From Heracleum sosnowskyi (Eukaryota; Streptophyta; Magnoliopsida; Apiales; Apiaceae): a stretch of DNA of 64,000 nt. How positions within the stretch are numbered: position 1 is the stretch's first letter; each line of letters begins with the position of its first letter. The position numbers and the translations under genes are program-made. Below the pieces are notes generated by a model that did not search any database, was not told the DNA's origin, and was given only the letters and a program-made list of their open reading frames with translations. The DNA lies in assembly GCA_030848705.1 (NCBI GenBank), contig CM061243.1, positions 8,519,044-8,583,043 of the forward strand. Direction: 5' to 3'. This document shows, piece after piece, positions 22,590 to 33,800 of the stretch.

Positions 22590-23515
22590 GTTTGAGCTTT
22601 ATATAACCTTAGCTTGATTAATCCTTAAGAAACAAAATCAAGAACACCAAAATATTACTATTCATTACTATTCATGTTCATCTTTAAACCAAGATTTGGA
22701 TATGTTATGATCCATGGATGAAGCTATGATTTAGAGAATACCTTAATTTGTAAATATGGAAGCTTTTGAATCCAAAACCATGATTTTTGGATGAGTGGAA
22801 GTTGAACTTTGAAAATCAATCTCTTGATTTAAGAAAAAGGGTCGAATGTTTGTTCTTTAAGGGGGAGATCTTTTTGGCTTGGTACTTGCTTGGTTCCTTG
22901 ATATTTTCTTGATAAAGTGAAGTGGTTGGATGTTGATTAATGTGTAAGAAATGATGATGTAGGGGTGTTTGTGTCATGCAAGCCAAATGTCAAGCCAAAA
23001 AGGGTTTAAGAAGCATCTTGCTTGATCCTCTTGTTTGATTTCACATGGATGCATCAAATGTTGCATTCTTGATTTAATCTTGTACATGATACTCTTATAC
23101 TTGTGTTTAATCAAGTAAGTGTCGCGTTGTTCTGTTACCGTTTAATCTCGTAGAATGCTCGCATGGATTTCTTAAGTGTTCTATCGAAGTAGTTTACCGT
23201 AAATGTTCTTGATATATTAATACCTTTATTAAATCCATATCCATGGAATTGATAAATAAAAATCCTCCAATTTATTTACATAATGATTAATCCATCAGTA
23301 TCTGGTGGAATCTCGGAGAAAACAGAAAATGTTATTCTTCTGATTCTGACAGCTTTTATTTTGCATTCACTCATTTACATAGTAGAATGCTAATACGACT
23401 TCGAAAGTTCATTATCCTGGCCCATACATAGGGTGGTCTGATAAATTTCTAAAACGACAAAAGTTACTATTTATCAGAGATTTTTAAATAAGTACAAATT
23501 TTTGGGGTTATTACA
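22590..23515 (-). mobile_element. Probable solo LTR (minus strand)
   Basis: The right end reads, on the minus strand, TGTAATAACCCCAAAAATTTG, a start typical of plant Ty3/gypsy chromovirus LTRs (TGTAAYACCCC-type). A TATA box (TTATATAAAG on the minus strand, near 22612-22622) lies about 900 bases in, as expected for U3 length. No coding region adjoins it. The left edge and a target duplication could not be established, so the call is tentative. Confidence 0.45.
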
Positions 23516-23552
23516 GTTTCTATTCAATATAGAAAACACATTTATAATTGGT

Positions 23553-23739
23553 TTAAATTATCAAAACACACCTTTTAGTATTTAAATATAATCCTACTAT
23601 TAATCAATACAATTTTTAATATTAGATCCAACGGTCCTTATCTATTTATTTAAGATCTAGCAGCTCTTATTAATTTGGTGATCATATAGGCGGACTACCA
23701 AAATTTTGGATAAAATCTCTTTTACACTTATTATATATA
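23553..23739 (+). repeat. Interspersed repeat family R1, copy 3
   Basis: It shares its order of words with 14049-14215 and 13030-13740. Its right end (TTATATATA) is the insertion point of the Helitron at 23740. Confidence 0.55.
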
Positions 23740-24325
23740 CTAGCTTATATCCCGTGCGATGCACGGTTTTCTTTAATATTTTATTAATAATATAAATAAT
23801 TTAATTTAATAAATTGTTGACGTAGTCTTTAGTAGTATTTTAGATATTAAAATATAAAATATTTTTAAATAATAGATCTAACGGTCTGTATTTATTTGCT
23901 CTTAAAAAATCTAAATGTGACTAAAGTGCAAATAACAACATATGTGCTCTGTAATATACCGAGTTTCTTCTAACATATGATATTACTTTTATTTTATTTT
24001 ATTAATTATCTTATTTAAATCGTATGTTATAAAAAATAATATTAAACATGGATTTTATAAGTTTAATATAATAAAATTGTCATTATATCTATATTTTTCC
24101 CGTGTTATTTTTAATTCAAATATGAGTTGTTTTAGTTTAAAAAATCTATAACAAACAATGTCCTTAAAAAGACAGTTAGTTACTTATTAATAATTATATA
24201 AAATTATATTACATTTATACTAGCTTAAAACCTGTGCGATGCACGGATTGTTATTAATAATTATTATTTTTATTATTTATGTTTTAATATTCTATCAATT
24301 TGCATTTGCTAAAAAAATAAGTAGA

Positions 24326-25455
24326 TGTTAGGTCCAAAGTATCGTAGAAGGGGGGGTTGAATACGATACTCACAAATAAATTAAATTCGTTCGCGGATTA
24401 TTCTTTTAGTTCTATAACGAAATCAACTACACCAAAACAAATCAAGTTTCGGGGAATATATCGTTTTATAAATATAATCCTCGAGGGGTGCTACAATTCT
24501 AATCCGTAGATTAGCTTCAATGAGTTCAAGGTATCACAGATACAAAACAATAATCAAGTTCTGAGCACTATTAATTTCTATGATAAATTTCTCCAGCTCT
24601 TCTCTCTCTCGTAGTAATGTGTCTGTATTGAATTGCCTTAACTGATGAAGAAGACACTCTTCATTCTGCATATATTGTAGACTTTAGAAAACCATCGAAC
24701 TGGAATTGCTTTGGACAATCCTGGCCGTTGGATCTTCATCAACTTTTCAGAAAGGTATTTCTTTTCACCTGCTCCCTAATAAAAAACTATCGAAGGAATA
24801 AAAAAACCATCGAAATTAATCAATTAATTAGTCATTCGATAGTTTTTAATTCAAAACTATCGGATGCCTAACTAATCTACTTTGTTTTTTATTAAATCAT
24901 TCCACTAACTATTCGATAGTTTTTCAAATTGAAAAACCATCGAATTACTCTCTCTCCTCTTTAGTCATAAATGATTCCACTGAGCTTCTGGGTGTTTAAG
25001 AAATAGACTGTATCAATTTCTTCTGAGACGATAAAACAACTTGATCTTTTAAGTGCCGTCACCTAGTGCAACTGGTCTGGTTCACAGATGAATAACGCTT
25101 GATCAATTCTTCTTTTATGTCTTCACTATAGTACTGCTGATACGTCCCTTGTCCTTCTGGTTGCTTCAATTAAATCACTGGAATCCCATGGTACTGAACC
25201 CAAAATCATTCACGTACTTCTGTTGTCTTGAAAGTCTTGTTTCTTTTGTTGTCACTGAGGCTTGAACATTTTCATGAACTTCTTTCCGTGACCTGTTTAC
25301 GGACTTCAAGAATACATAACGTATTTTGATTTTTTGAGTTTACCTTTTCTTCTTTGATTCTGGATTCCTGTGCTTCTGTTAATACTATTGTCTGTCTTGT
25401 CCTTCGTTGAGTTGTAGTTATCTCTTTTAGATCTTATGTTACATTATGCTTTACA
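24326..25455 (-). repeat. 3' LTR of the intact Sirevirus
   Basis: 1130 bases, TG...CA, apparently identical to 36613-37742. It contains TCGATAGTTTT/AAAACTATCGA palindromes at 24783-24948, including a near-perfect 16-base-arm hairpin (TTCGATAGTTTTTCAA facing TTGAAAAACCATCGAA) at about 24913-24945. Confidence 0.92.
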
Positions 25456-25467
25456 ATCTCCCCCTAT
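25456..25467 (-). other. Polypurine tract of the intact Sirevirus
   Basis: The minus strand reads ATAGGGGGAGAT directly before the TG of the 3' LTR. Confidence 0.85.
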
Positions 25468-25691
25468 TTGATTGGATAGAGTTCGACAAGCAAATACTTC
25501 GAGGATAACTCAACTAACTAAGGAAACATGAAACTAATTAAAGTAAGACAGCGTAATAATATTAATGCATTCTGGATCAGATATATATACATTTCCAGAT
25601 TTCATAAATCAAAAAAAACAATTAAACTTGTACAATAAAATTGCTCCTCTAGTTTGAGCTGATAGTTTTTCTTGTTCTTTGCTTCTTGTCT

Positions 25692-28600
25692 TCAGTCCAT
25701 CCTAATCTCACCTTCTTCTATCACTGGATTGGAGTTAGCAGCTTGATAATCAATCACTGATGGATAGTGCAGTGGTTCTCCAGGTTTAAGGATTGCTCCT
25801 CGGATGTGTCTTCCAATATACTCAACCTCTTGACCCACTCCAGCCCACAACCATGCAATGTTAACATCTTTCTTGTTTAGCTTTGGCATGTTTGGCAGTC
25901 TGGTATGCACTTCCAATCCTCTTTCCACTCTTTTCCTATAGTAAGGAACATTCTCCATTAGAAATCTTCTAAGAGTGTCTGCTGCTTTGTCCTTCTCCGT
26001 TGACGAGAATCCAGTGGATCTAAGATACTTCTCCACTGAGATAAGATAATTACTTGGATAGTCTCTCAGTTTGTCCTCAGCCAGATAGCAGATTCTGAAC
26101 AAGTCATTCGTCATGAATCTAACCATTGGAGGATCTTGAGTGATCTCTGGACTGACTTTCATCACGATCTCCTTAACATGCTCTCGGAGCAGTTCATTTA
26201 ACCTTGTAGTTCTGCGGATCTTGATGAGTATAGCTTGCAACTCTGTGTAGGTCCTCTGTTCCAAAAACTTAGTTGAAATTACAAATGTACCTTTCTCCAG
26301 AAAACTGATCAATAAGCTCCAGGCACCATTTGCTTTCACCCCAGTATTCAGACAGATTATAGAGTTTCTCAGTGCTCTAAAGTAAGTCTGATCTTCAAGA
26401 TTAGCACTTCTGATGTCCTGAATAATAACTTCCACCTCAGCATTGTCGTTGACTTGAAGCCCTTCTTCAACTCCGCAAAAGGTTTTGTAAGCCATTTCCC
26501 ATTCAGTACCATCTTTCTTTGCCAGATCTATCAGCTTCTTCCTCCTCACTTCATTGTACACTTTGATTCTCTTCAGTTTCTCATTCCTCAGAATTGCCTG
26601 CTGTGTCTCTTTCTCTGCTTGCCTGGCATCAACTGCAGCTCTCTGGGCTTTTACAGCTTCCAAGGCAGCTTCTTCTTCCTGTGACAGAGGATTTGCTTCT
26701 TCCATAATATCCTCCCAGATAGGATGTTCCACGGGCTCTGGATAATATGGTTCATGCTCATCTTGAATAGGTTGCTCTTGCATGAATTCAACTTCCTCTT
26801 CACTCTTCTCTTCCTCTACAAGCTCCTCAATCCAGTACTGTCTGATTGGAATAGCCTCAACAGTCTCCCAGACTCCCCATTTATCCGTCTCCCCTTCTCC
26901 AACTTTCTCCCCCTTAGTTGAGGAATCCTCGATAAAGTCATCCTCAGCATAAAAGACATTAGAAGGATCAGGTTCCTGATAGGAAGGACCAGGTTGACCA
27001 GATTGTTGGCGCTTCAGCATACTCCATATAGACTGTACTCCGTCACCTTGGTTTTCCAAGAAATCCATAAGCTGCTTATTAAATTCATTTATAGAAGCTA
27101 GCGACAGGTCAATGTTTTCCAATCTTGAGTTGGTAGTCTTTTCCATGTGATCCAGCCTCTTGTTTAGCTTAGACTCCACTCTTGAAAGAGAATTCATTGC
27201 ATCTTTTACCCGTGCTTGACCATCCCGGATAACCTGAACGTCTTCTTTCAAAGCTTCATGTCCTTGAGACAGTGCAGTTATTTCATTCATGAATCCATCT
27301 TTAAGTTCCCTGACGTCCATCCTCAGCTCGACTAGTTCTTCCATAGCTTCCTTCTTTAATGAGTCCACTGCCTGCTTCGTACCTGTTATAGTGCCAGATG
27401 CACTGCCAATGACCCTGAAAGTTCTTCTGGAATCAGCTGCAGCCAAGTCAACTTTCTCTTGAATAGACTTTAAAGAAACATTGTCTTGACTGGAGGAGAT
27501 CCCTTGGTCAAAGGAAGGTCGCAGTGGAACCTTGAATAATGGATTTCCTTCTTTATTATGAACTGTCATCTCCTTGAGGGAAGATTGAACCTGTAACTCT
27601 TTCTCTGTCGGTAACAGCAAATCATCTATATGAGGTAGGGTTTGGGTGTCACTCCTCACATTTGGCTCTGGGTGTACACTCACAGTTTCTGTTAGTGTTT
27701 CACTCATTTGTCCTTTCCCACTCAGGCCAGGTGTAAGTGTTTGTGTTTGTGTTTCACTCAACTCCTCCGTGCTGGTTGTACCTGCAGAAAACACCGTAGC
27801 CGTCCTTAAGGAGGTCACCGGTGGTGCAATGGGGCTTCGCAACTCCCCGTCCTTGGTTGTACCAAGTTGCTGATCATCCGTGGATGATATATCCTTTGTA
27901 GGATCTAGAGTTTGAATCTCTAGGGGGTTAGAAACAGGCTCTTTTAACAGCAGAGATCCCGAATCTTCCCCAAAAGTCTGTGAAGACTTTACCTCAGCTG
28001 ACTTCTCAATAGTAATTGATTCATCGTCACCGAGTTGCCGATCTGCACCTACGTCAGACCCTTTACCCGCAGGATCCAGATATGTTCCATCTGGGGAGGT
28101 AGACAATGACCCTTTAAATTGTGCATTTAGGTCAAAGCCTTCTCTCGACGTCTGTGAAGACTCTTGGTTCTTAGAACCTTCAACCAGTGAACCTGACCGT
28201 AATATGGTCGGAACACCAGTTGCTACCGTCAATTCTTCCTCACGTGGTTGAGCTATCGGTTCAGATATTGCTTTTGTTAGCGTAGCCCAATCAGCATTAG
28301 AAAAATCGATAAAGGGCGCTTTGGCTGAGAAAAATGAAGTATAAGCAGTTGCCTCAGTTTCTGTTCTTCTCCTTTTAGATGAAGGCAGAGCTGCTGTTGA
28401 GGGGTGTATCTCCTTGTGTGGTGCTGCTGTGGCACTATCTCCCTCTACACTCAGGGATGGCTCTTTACTGGGTATATTAGGAGAAGGAGCTTCGTTTACG
28501 GTTTCATTTGGCTCTGTCAAAGGCTCTTCGACCGTGGTTAGAGGTTGTGGGTTTTCAACCTCTTGGTCTGGAATGGCCACTGAGGGCTCTGGATCAACAT

Positions 28601-29483
28601 CCATGGGTTGAGGTTCAGGTGCCAGTTCACGTTCAGGAATGTTACCTTGAATTACCTGTTCCCCTGGGGGTAGAAGAGGTAGGGGCACCGTTCTTAAATA
28701 TTCAGTTAGAACAGTGGGTACCCCTGGAAGATAATGTGGCTTCCTTATCAGAGCAGATATGGCATTGCTCTTCATCTTCATACACTCCATGGTTTCCTCA
28801 GCGTCGAATATCTCGCGTTCGTCATCTGTTAAGACATCATTGAGAATTAGCTGTAGGAACCTAGGATAGAAACAGAGCACATCTTCATCTATGCCTGTTC
28901 TTTCATCCAGTGGTCCCATGCACATGATGACTTGATCAATCACTATCCGTCCTATGTTAATATGCCTATTGTGCGCAATGGCAAACCCTATCTTTTGAAG
29001 GAATAAGGGAATACCATGCAGATTTGTAACTTTGGCAGTAAAAACATGTATGAGGGTGTGAAAGAACAAATTCCACGGCTTTGGCAGGTAATGCTTTAAG
29101 AATTCTCCCACCAAGAAGTTTGGTTGTTGACTTCTGATAAGAGTGAAAAAAGCATGTATTTCCTCAGTTGAGGGATCCGGAACAAGGTTTTCTGTAGGAA
29201 AATGTAAAATTCTATTGAAGTCATGTTCCGTAACCCTAATTGTTCTGCCCCCTGGCACAACAAAACTAAAGGCCCTTACATTGTTCTCACTTGTGTCCGT
29301 GGCGGTTGTGTACAACGCAGTCAATTGATCAACACAAAGGACTACGGGAGTACGCACAGCATATGCCACTAACGAATGTATATTCAAAAACTCTGTCCAT
29401 GCACGAATTTGAGGATCCGTTATGGATTGCAGATTTTGAAACGAGATATGATTAGTTTTGGTAATTATAAATTCTCCAGCCAT
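25692..29483 (-). CDS. Extra 3' ORF of the Sirevirus (envelope-position protein, 1263 aa)
   Basis: An uninterrupted ORF in sense orientation, with its own ATG, placed between pol and the 3' LTR where Sireviruses carry their envelope-like gene. Residues about 1-235 form a conserved folded domain (pattern ...LFFHTLIHVF...YPRFLQLILN) that I associate with plant transposon-linked proteins of this position. Residues 250-690 are Pro/Ser/Thr/Glu-rich and look disordered. Residues about 695-820 are a strong coiled coil (LVELRMDVRELKDGF), and 930-1000 a second, Ala/Glu/Lys-rich helix. A conserved-looking C-terminal domain ends EEGEIRMD. I see no signal peptide and no convincing membrane segment, so 'envelope' is positional only. 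It is about 1.3 kb from pol, so stop-codon read-through from pol is not possible; a spliced or internal transcript would be needed. Confidence 0.85.
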   Translation of the reverse strand: MAGEFIITKTNHISFQNLQSITDPQIRAWTEFLNIHSLVAYAVRTPVVLCVDQLTALYTTATDTSENNVRAFSFVVPGGRTIRVTEHDFNRILHFPTENLVPDPSTEEIHAFFTLIRSQQPNFLVGEFLKHYLPKPWNLFFHTLIHVFTAKVTNLHGIPLFLQKIGFAIAHNRHINIGRIVIDQVIMCMGPLDERTGIDEDVLCFYPRFLQLILNDVLTDDEREIFDAEETMECMKMKSNAISALIRKPHYLPGVPTVLTEYLRTVPLPLLPPGEQVIQGNIPERELAPEPQPMDVDPEPSVAIPDQEVENPQPLTTVEEPLTEPNETVNEAPSPNIPSKEPSLSVEGDSATAAPHKEIHPSTAALPSSKRRRTETEATAYTSFFSAKAPFIDFSNADWATLTKAISEPIAQPREEELTVATGVPTILRSGSLVEGSKNQESSQTSREGFDLNAQFKGSLSTSPDGTYLDPAGKGSDVGADRQLGDDESITIEKSAEVKSSQTFGEDSGSLLLKEPVSNPLEIQTLDPTKDISSTDDQQLGTTKDGELRSPIAPPVTSLRTATVFSAGTTSTEELSETQTQTLTPGLSGKGQMSETLTETVSVHPEPNVRSDTQTLPHIDDLLLPTEKELQVQSSLKEMTVHNKEGNPLFKVPLRPSFDQGISSSQDNVSLKSIQEKVDLAAADSRRTFRVIGSASGTITGTKQAVDSLKKEAMEELVELRMDVRELKDGFMNEITALSQGHEALKEDVQVIRDGQARVKDAMNSLSRVESKLNKRLDHMEKTTNSRLENIDLSLASINEFNKQLMDFLENQGDGVQSIWSMLKRQQSGQPGPSYQEPDPSNVFYAEDDFIEDSSTKGEKVGEGETDKWGVWETVEAIPIRQYWIEELVEEEKSEEEVEFMQEQPIQDEHEPYYPEPVEHPIWEDIMEEANPLSQEEEAALEAVKAQRAAVDARQAEKETQQAILRNEKLKRIKVYNEVRRKKLIDLAKKDGTEWEMAYKTFCGVEEGLQVNDNAEVEVIIQDIRSANLEDQTYFRALRNSIICLNTGVKANGAWSLLISFLEKGTFVISTKFLEQRTYTELQAILIKIRRTTRLNELLREHVKEIVMKVSPEITQDPPMVRFMTNDLFRICYLAEDKLRDYPSNYLISVEKYLRSTGFSSTEKDKAADTLRRFLMENVPYYRKRVERGLEVHTRLPNMPKLNKKDVNIAWLWAGVGQEVEYIGRHIRGAILKPGEPLHYPSVIDYQAANSNPVIEEGEIRMD

Positions 29484-30801
29484 TATATTTCAAATTTCCA
29501 GAAAATAAATTACTTTTATACCAAAACTAACATTCACCACTTAAATTTAATTAATTATAAATAATTAATCAAACTTATTACCAAATTCCTTAAAACTAAA
29601 ATACCCCCACTTTACTGTTAACAAGTCTTAGGTTCAAGATTGGTTCGATGGTTTCTTCAACAGTTCAGACTAAAACCTTAAACTAATCAAGTTTTCACCG
29701 TCAAGAAGAATAACAGTGAGAAACAGTAAGAAACTTTAAGATTTTCTTGGTAAAAGAAGAAACTATCGAAGTTGTTCTTGAATTATGTATGTATCTTTGT
29801 ATCTATATCATTCAGATCTGCAAAATGACAAATGAAAAAGTCCAAGTGCCATTTAAATACAAACTGATTGTTAGGGGTAAATTAGACTTTTCATGGTTCG
29901 ATAGTTTTTAACATACCTTCGATGGTTTTCTGAAAGGGGGTAAAACTGTCAACTGCAATTCGATGGTTTGTGAAAAACTATCGAATTTTTGAAGTTCAGA
30001 ATTTAAAACGGTTTTTCAGAAAACTATCGAGAGGTTTTTGACTTTGTAAAAAGAAAAACTATCGAGCTTAGAATTTTGAAAAACTATCGAGAAAAGTTTA
30101 TTTGAAAAACTATCGAGGAGTTTAATTATTGAGAAATTAAATCCTCCCGATATTTTTCATTTAGAATGTAAAAACTATCGAGGATTTAAATTTTTAATTC
30201 AATAAATCCACTTCGATAAGTTTTTTAAAAGAGTCTCAAAAACTATCGAGAATTGAATTCGATAGTTTTTTTTTCTAAGAACTTTGAAAAACTATCGAAT
30301 ATCCTTAACTCAATAATTTTTGTTTCTGTCTGCCTTTTTAAAACCTGTTCTGTTTTAAAAAAAAATCAGACTGTTTGTATTTCCTGTCAAATTTAATTTT
30401 AATAAATCTGTTAAAATTCACCAAAATCAATTCTTGACAGAAAATTCACAATTTTCTTAGACTAAAATCAATTAAATATCATTGAGTGATATTAATCAAT
30501 TAAACTCCAATAAATTATGCTGCATTAATCTACAATGTTAAAAACAAAGTAAATTAATTCAAATTAGATAAGTGCTTAAATATTTAGAACAAATATTAGC
30601 ACTTAAATAATTTTTAGAATTAATAACTAATTAAATGCCAGGAGATATGTCATCCATAATTATGACATCAAATTAGTATAATAATCCTAACTACGAGAAT
30701 TGCTCCAGAAAATAAACTCATGAGTCATAAGGATATAGCAATTCTTAAACTCATGTATTTACCAGGACTCTCTGCAGTTATTGACTTCTAATCAAAATAA
30801 A
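29484..30801. repeat. Spacer dense in AAAACTATCGA palindromes
   Basis: Between pol and the extra ORF, at least fourteen copies of AAAACTATCGA or its complement TCGATAGTTTT (with TCGATGGTTTT variants) lie in 29759-30300, several as facing pairs. An example is ATCGAGAATTGAATTCGATAG near 30247, whose arms extend through the flanking A and T runs. The same word fills parts of both LTRs. The remaining sequence is AT-rich and non-coding. In maize Sireviruses comparable palindrome arrays are described as regulatory and as targets of host silencing. Confidence 0.8.
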
Positions 30802-33800
30802 TTAATCAGAAAGATTTAACATCCCAAGTTCACCAACCAACTTATTGAAAGTGGATTCATCAAGTGGTTTAGTAAAGATGTCTGCAATTTGATCCTCTGT
30901 GGGTACAAAATGTAACTCCACAGTTCCATTCATGACATGCTCTCGGATAAAATGATACCTGATGTCGATGTGCTTCGTCCTCGAGTGTTGCACTGGATTG
31001 TTAGAGATTGCTATGGCACTTGTGTTGTCACAAAAGATTGGAATCTTTGTCAACAAAAGTCCATAGTCACGGAGTTGGTTTCTCATCCACAATATCTGAG
31101 CACAGCAGCTACCAGCAGCAATGTATTCAGCCTCAGCTGTTGATGTGGACACTGAATGCTGCTTCTTGCTATGCCAGGAAACCAATCTTCTTCCAAGAAA
31201 CTGACAGCTTCCTGAAGTACTCTTCCGATCAATCTTACAACCTGCAAAATCAGAGTCTGTGTATCCAATAAGATCAAATCCTGTATCTTTAGGGTACCAA
31301 ATTCCAAGATTTGGGGTCCCCTTAAGATATCTAAATATTCGCTTAACAGCTATTAGATGAGATTCTTTAGGATCAGACTGAAATCTAGCACACAAGCATG
31401 TTGCAAACATTATATCTGGTCTACTTGCAGTGAGATAAAGTAATGAGCCTATCATACCTCTGTAGCCTGTGATGTCAACCTTCTTACCAGTTTCATCCTT
31501 ATCAAGCTTAGTGGCAGTTGGCATAGGAGTCTTTGCTGTAGATGAGTCTTCCATTTGATACTTCTTAAGAAGATCCTTGATGTACTTGGACTGACAAATG
31601 AATATACCACTTTGTTTCTGGCATACTTGCAGTCCAAGAAAGAATGACAATTCACCCATCATACTCATTTCATAACGACTCTGCATTAACTTAGCAAATC
31701 TCTTGCATAGATCATCATTAGTAGAACCAAATATTATGTCATCAACATATACTTGCACCAATATCAAATCATTTTTATGCTTTTTGACAAAGAGAGTTTT
31801 GTCTACAACACCTCTTGTAAAATCATTTTCAAGTAAGAATTCAGAGAGAGTGTCATACCATGTCCTTGGAGCTTGTTTGAGTCCATAGAGAGCTTTGAAT
31901 AGAAAGTACACAAAGTCTGCCAGTTTTGAATCCTCAAAACCTGGAGGTTGTTCCACATACACTTCTTCTTCTAACTCCCCATTCAGAAAAGCACTCTTCA
32001 CATCCATCTGATATACCTTGTAATTGGAATGTGCTGCGAATGCCAGAAACATTCTGATGGCCTCAAGTCTTGCTACTGGTGCATAGGTTTCATCATAATC
32101 TATACCCTCTTCTTGAGAGTAACCTTTAGCAACCAGTCTGGCTTTGTTTCTCGTTACAATGCCATCTTCATCCAACTTATTTCTGAATACCCATCTTGTT
32201 CCAATAACAGATTTTCCCTTAGGTCTGGGTACCAGCTTCCAAACTTTCTGCCTTTCAAACTGATTGAGTTCTTCTTGCATAGCAATTACCCAATCTGGAT
32301 CATCTAGAGCATCTTCAACTTTCTTAGGTTCTGTTTCTGAAAGAAACCCAGAATAGTGACATTCATTTTGTGATGTTCTCCTAGTTCTCACTCCTGTGTC
32401 TGGATCACCAATGATCAAGTTAAAGGGATGATCTCTATTCCATACCCTTTGTCTTGGCAGATGCGATCTTGATGATTCTCCTTGTTCTAGATGTTGTGGA
32501 GTGTGACTAGTTGATCCTTCTCCTGCTCCCCCTGAGTTGTTGACGGTTTGATCTGTTGATTCTGAAGACTGACTAGTGGATCCTGTATGTTGAGGATTTC
32601 CACTTTGGTCACCACTTGGTCCAGAATCATTATCATTATGATTATTATTAATGACTGTAACAACTTCAGGTACTTCTTCATTGTCAGAGAGATCTCCTGA
32701 TAGATTTTCAAATACCAACGATTCAGAGTTCTCTCCAGTTTGCAGGCCTGGTCTTTTAGTGTCGTCAAATGTTACATTAAAGCTTTCCAACACCTTCTTA
32801 TCTTCAATCACATATACCCTGAAAGCCTTAGATTCCAGAGAATAGCCCAGAAAAATGCCTTCATTTGCTTTGGCATCAAACTTGCCAAGATGTTCTCCAT
32901 CTTTAAGTACAAAGCACTTTGCACCAAACACATGAAAATACTTCAGTGTTGGCTTCTTGTTGGCCATTAACTCATACGGAGTCTTTTCATGATCTTTGTT
33001 GATCAGGGTTCGATTCTGAGTGTAGCAAGCTGTATTCACTGCTTCAGCCCAAAAGTAAGTGGGAAGTTTTGATTCACTTAACATGGTCCTTGCTGCTTCA
33101 ACCAAGGTCCTGTTCTTTCTTTCCACTACTCCATTCTGTTGAGGAGTTCTTGGTGCTGAAAACTGTCTTGATATTCCTTTCTCTGAGCAGAAATCATTTA
33201 GAACTGCATTCTTGAATTCAGTTCCATTGTCTGATCTGATTGTCCGCACAGGTAGCTTAGCTTCCACTTCTATCTTCTTGATGTGATCAATGATTAGTTG
33301 TGTTGCTTCATCCTTTGTTTGTATGAACAACACCCACGTGTACTTGGAGTAGTCATCCACCATCACCAATGCATATCTGTTTCTTGAAAGTGACATAACA
33401 TTAACTGGACCAAATAAATCCATATGAATCAGCTGTAATGGTTCAGTAATACTTGTCATTCCTTTGCTTCCATGTGATGCTTTCTTCGACTTCCCCTTTT
33501 CACATGCTTCACATAGTCCCTCCTGATTGAATTCCATCAGGGGCAACCCTCTCACTAACTCTCTCTTTACCAAAGAGTTCATAGTTTTGAAGTTCAGATG
33601 TGAGAGCTTCTTGTGCCATAGCCAACTTTGTTCTGAAGAAGCCTTTGCATAGAAACATGTAACTTCTCCTTCACTGGTAGAACTTAAGTCAGCTATAAAC
33701 AAATTTCCTTTTCTCACTCCCAGTAGAGTAAGTTTCTCATCCTTCCTGTTGGTGATCAAGCACTTGTCCTTTCTGAAATCTACATCGTAGCCTTTATCAC

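Noticed and set aside
25692..29483. The long minus-strand ORF as an independent host gene
   Set aside because: It lies inside the two LTRs, in element orientation, just before the polypurine tract, so it belongs to the retroelement.
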